Assembly (NCBI GenBank): GCA_964542255.1
Contig: CAZITV010000110.1
Location: forward strand, 1-7,887
Direction: 5' to 3'
Source of the DNA: CAYMSF01 sp964542255
Lineage (GTDB): Bacteria > Verrucomicrobiota > Lentisphaeria > Victivallales > Victivallaceae
Length of the DNA: 7,887 nucleotides
In this document: piece by piece, positions 5,952-7,887 of the stretch
How the letters are laid out: every line of letters starts with the position of its first letter
Position numbering within the stretch: position 1 is the first letter of the stretch
Program-made: the position numbers and the translations under genes
Notes under the pieces: model-generated
What the model was told of the DNA's origin: nothing
The model's database searches: none
Seen by the model: only the letters and a program-made list of their open reading frames with translations

Positions 5952-6289
5952 TTAGAGTATATTTTATAATGAGTTAATGCCAATCCAATTATTAAAAAGA
6001 TTATCGCCAATGGTATTATAACTGGACGATGATGACTCCTGTATGTAGTTAAGATAAAAATACTTATCCAATTAAATCCTAATACTAAAAAAGGAATGGC
6101 AAAAATTCTCCTTACAAATACTGCGATTTTTTTTTCAAATTTAATTTGTGAAAGATGCTCGATGACCGAGACCCCTAATAATCCGATGACCGGAACGATC
6201 ATTCTGATTGGATTGTCTAAACTTATGGCGGTAAGCGACCCTGTTATTATTAGCACCAAAAGCCAAAGTATGAATATTAATGTGCGCAT
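5942..6289 (-). CDS. Small multi-pass membrane protein, function unknown
   Basis: From the ATG at 6289 the frame gives 115 residues with about four hydrophobic segments (near 4-23, 29-43, 62-82 and 89-106) and basic stretches (KFEKK, RR) between them. It is an inner-membrane protein I do not recognise. The frame is open further upstream to a TTG at 6412 (156 residues), which has AAAAGG 7 nt before it and a stop just upstream. The ATG has only a weak GGGA about 10 nt upstream. The extra 41 residues look less protein-like and would leave the first membrane segment far from the N-terminus, so the short form is preferred with little confidence. The last codons (GAG TTG TAA) lie inside the right end of the MITE-like element, so the original C-terminus may have been altered by insertion. 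The gene is far more AT-rich than the radical SAM gene. Confidence 0.55.
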   Translation of the reverse strand: MRTLIFILWLLVLIITGSLTAISLDNPIRMIVPVIGLLGVSVIEHLSQIKFEKKIAVFVRRIFAIPFLVLGFNWISIFILTTYRSHHRPVIIPLAIIFLIIGLALTHYKIYSKEL

Positions 6290-6613
6290 ATTGAAGTTAT
6301 CCCACAGTTTGTACCGTTTGTCCTTATAACGACCGCTGTAAAGGCAGTGTAATAATATAACCTTTTGGCTGTCGAATGCAATTAGTCTGATATGCTTGAT
6401 GTTGAGCTTCAATTAGGAGCCTTTTCATTATCCAACTTTCTGAGATAAACTCAGGTGTAGATAGAATCAGACTTAAAACTATTTGGAACAAAATCTTTTA
6501 ATCAAATCTGATACATAACGCTTAAAATTGTATTTTGTCTGGTTGTTTTTCTCCTGGACACCCTGACCGATTGCTTCCTTTTCAAAAAAATTAAATAATT
6601 TTTCAAATGGCTA
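6290..6613. other. AT-rich spacer between divergent genes
   Basis: No gene is supported in this 324-bp stretch, apart from a possible N-terminal extension of the membrane-protein gene up to 6412. It contains a small perfect hairpin CTGAG-ataaa-CTCAG at 6440-6454 and a 6-bp inverted repeat ATCAGA/TCTGAT at 6466-6471 and 6507-6512. I found no convincing minus-strand promoter for the membrane-protein gene. The right end leads into the plus-strand regulator promoter. Confidence 0.6.
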
Positions 6614-6643
6614 TTGACTTTTAATCATACCGTACGGTATAAT
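6614..6643 (+). promoter_or_regulatory. Sigma70-like promoter for the GntR/LacI-type regulator gene
   Basis: TTGACT (6614-6619), an 18-bp spacer and a perfect TATAAT (6638-6643) form a near-consensus promoter. Transcription should start near 6650, giving a leader of about 70 nt before the ATG at 6721. A perfect palindrome occupies most of the right half of the spacer and runs into the -10 box, so a bound repressor would block polymerase directly. Confidence 0.8.
6627..6640. promoter_or_regulatory. 14-bp palindromic operator candidate
   Basis: ATACCGTACGGTAT is a perfect palindrome centred between the -35 and -10 elements and overlapping the first three bases of the -10. Its position is that of a repressor operator, and the adjacent gene encodes a DNA-binding regulator, so autoregulation is the simplest reading. 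No second copy of the full 14-mer was noticed elsewhere in the window. Confidence 0.65.
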
Positions 6644-6720
6644 ATATTTAAAGCTGATATAGAAATCTATCAATAAGTTGGTTTAAAATTAGTGTTCAGA
6701 AATAAAATTTTGGAGCGTTT

Positions 6721-7887
6721 ATGCGGCATCCGACAAAAATGTTGGAAGTTTATCAAAGGCTAAAAAAAGCTATTGATGCTGGAGAATATCCAGTTGGAGC
6801 TTTTTTGCCGCGTGAAATTGTATTGGCGAAAAATCTGGGTATTTCGCGTGATACATTGCGTTCAGTTCTGACAAAATTAGCTGAGGAAAAGCTTATTGAG
6901 CGGATGTGCCCCAAGGGAACGATGGTTTGCGGTCGGCAAAATGCCAGTAAGCGGCCTTTGACATTTCTACTGCCGTGTGCGGATTTTTTAAGTGATACAT
7001 GTTCATTTGCGTCAGCGCACGTAACACGCCGGATGCTTAGCGGTTTCTCCCAGGTTGCGTTTATGAATGATTACCGTGTTGAGACGGTGCCGGTGTCGCC
7101 GACGAATAATTTGCATGATATTGACTGGCGCAAGCTAGATTTTGTCAATGCTGAGAGTCTGCTAATAGTGCATGGTGAATGGTATCGTGATTTGTTTCCG
7201 TTGCTGCTGGAGCGTGGTTGCCGGGTGGTATTTATTCATGGTCATATTGAGCACATGACCGAGGATCAAGCGTTTTTGGATAGTTGTTTTCGTTTAAAGC
7301 TCGACGCTGCTGGTGCGATGGAGGCAATGGTTAGTTACCTATATGAACGTGGTTGCCAGCGGATAGCATTGCTGCACCGCTATATTTCGATTCCGGGGCA
7401 TCCGGTTATGGAGGGGTATCGCTCCGGGCTTAAAAAATGCGGGCTGAAGTTTTCTGCCTGGGATGAATTGCCGGACGAGCCGCAAAGAATTGAAATAGTA
7501 AAGAACAAAGTGCAGGAATTTTATATTAAATCGGGTGGATTTGACAGTCTGATTATAGCACCGGATATTGTTTTTGAATTACGCGTACATAATTTATACA
7601 GTGCGCTTGGACTAAATGAAAATATTAGAATAATTGTTTCTGGAGATCTGGCAAATATTCAATTAATGTCGCCGTCGCTGACCAGTATTGATTTTTCACA
7701 CGAGGAGATTGGCAGGATTGCGGCGCAAACACTGCTTTCAGCAGATTTTTTGCCAGGCGAAGAGTTAATTGCCGGTTCACTCATTGAGCGCGAATCAACA
7801 TCAAATTCAAATCAACATTTTACCATAGATACAAAACTACAACCAAAGAAAGGAAAAAAGAAAATTATTAATCTTGAGTCTGAGTGT
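6721..7887 (+). CDS. GntR/LacI-type chimeric transcription regulator (3' end cut off)
   Basis: The frame is open for 389 codons from ATG 6721 to the window edge without a stop. Residues about 8-70 form a GntR-type winged helix (YQRLKKAIDAGEYPVG, LPREIVLAKNLGISRDTLRSVL, then a wing GTMV). Residues about 79-360 form a LacI/periplasmic-binding-like effector domain. It includes a short linker, ERGCQRIALLHR at 209-220, GYRSGLKKCG at 232-241, FDSLIIAPD near 274-282, and LTSIDFSHEEIGRIAAQTLL at 320-339, ending with the family-typical IERESTS. This fusion resembles AraR-type regulators, which bind sugars and usually repress catabolic genes. After residue 361 there is an unusual polar, lysine-rich tail (KLQPKKGKKKII) that runs off the window. 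GGAG stands 5 nt before the ATG. The preceding promoter and palindrome suggest autoregulation. Target genes probably lie to the right, outside the window. Confidence 0.88.
   Translation, partial: MRHPTKMLEVYQRLKKAIDAGEYPVGAFLPREIVLAKNLGISRDTLRSVLTKLAEEKLIERMCPKGTMVCGRQNASKRPLTFLLPCADFLSDTCSFASAHVTRRMLSGFSQVAFMNDYRVETVPVSPTNNLHDIDWRKLDFVNAESLLIVHGEWYRDLFPLLLERGCRVVFIHGHIEHMTEDQAFLDSCFRLKLDAAGAMEAMVSYLYERGCQRIALLHRYISIPGHPVMEGYRSGLKKCGLKFSAWDELPDEPQRIEIVKNKVQEFYIKSGGFDSLIIAPDIVFELRVHNLYSALGLNENIRIIVSGDLANIQLMSPSLTSIDFSHEEIGRIAAQTLLSADFLPGEELIAGSLIERESTSNSNQHFTIDTKLQPKKGKKKIINLESEC

Overview
The window (7,887 bp, no rRNA or tRNA seen) is ordinary bacterial chromosome with moderate GC in the genes and AT-rich spacers. 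No taxonomic marker gene is present. Chimeric GntR/LacI-type regulators, a cobalamin-type radical SAM protein and a small-enzyme sugar operon would fit Lentisphaerae/Planctomycetes-like or Firmicutes-like bacteria, but this is only an impression.

Left part (1-3792, plus strand): a tight operon. It begins with the tail of an HpcH/HpaI-type aldolase. A 158-bp spacer follows, most of it an array of sixteen 8-bp repeats. Then come a short-chain dehydrogenase with the long Ser-Tyr insertion of the PtmA (flagellin/sugar modification) subgroup, an aldo/keto reductase, a DapA/NanA-type class I aldolase, and two small cysteine-containing paralogs resembling the ATC-hydrolase-like family (PF14196). Spacings are 15 nt, 2 nt, a 14-nt overlap and a 4-nt ATGA overlap. 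Two unrelated pyruvate-aldolase folds plus two NAD(P)H oxidoreductases suggest making or breaking a 2-keto-3-deoxy sugar acid. This could be surface-sugar synthesis or sugar-acid catabolism; the sequence alone does not decide.

Middle (3793-6289): a convergent spacer with no clear terminator, then a minus-strand B12-binding-type radical SAM gene. It starts with TTG and has a good sigma70-like promoter and a leader hairpin. Beyond its promoter is a 161-bp, long-hairpin, MITE-like element (5791-5951). The element overlaps the last codons of a minus-strand gene for a small multi-pass membrane protein.

Right part (6290-7887): an AT-rich spacer, a strong promoter whose spacer and -10 box overlap a perfect 14-bp palindrome, and a plus-strand regulator gene. 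The regulator has a GntR winged helix at its N-terminus and a LacI-type sugar-binding domain after it. The reading frame is still open at the window edge, after a lysine-rich tail. The palindrome is a good candidate operator, possibly for autoregulation.

The most unusual items are the 8-bp repeat array next to the ribosome binding site of the SDR gene, the MITE-like hairpin element, the aldolase/reductase/ATC-hydrolase-like gene combination, and the operator-promoter of the chimeric regulator.
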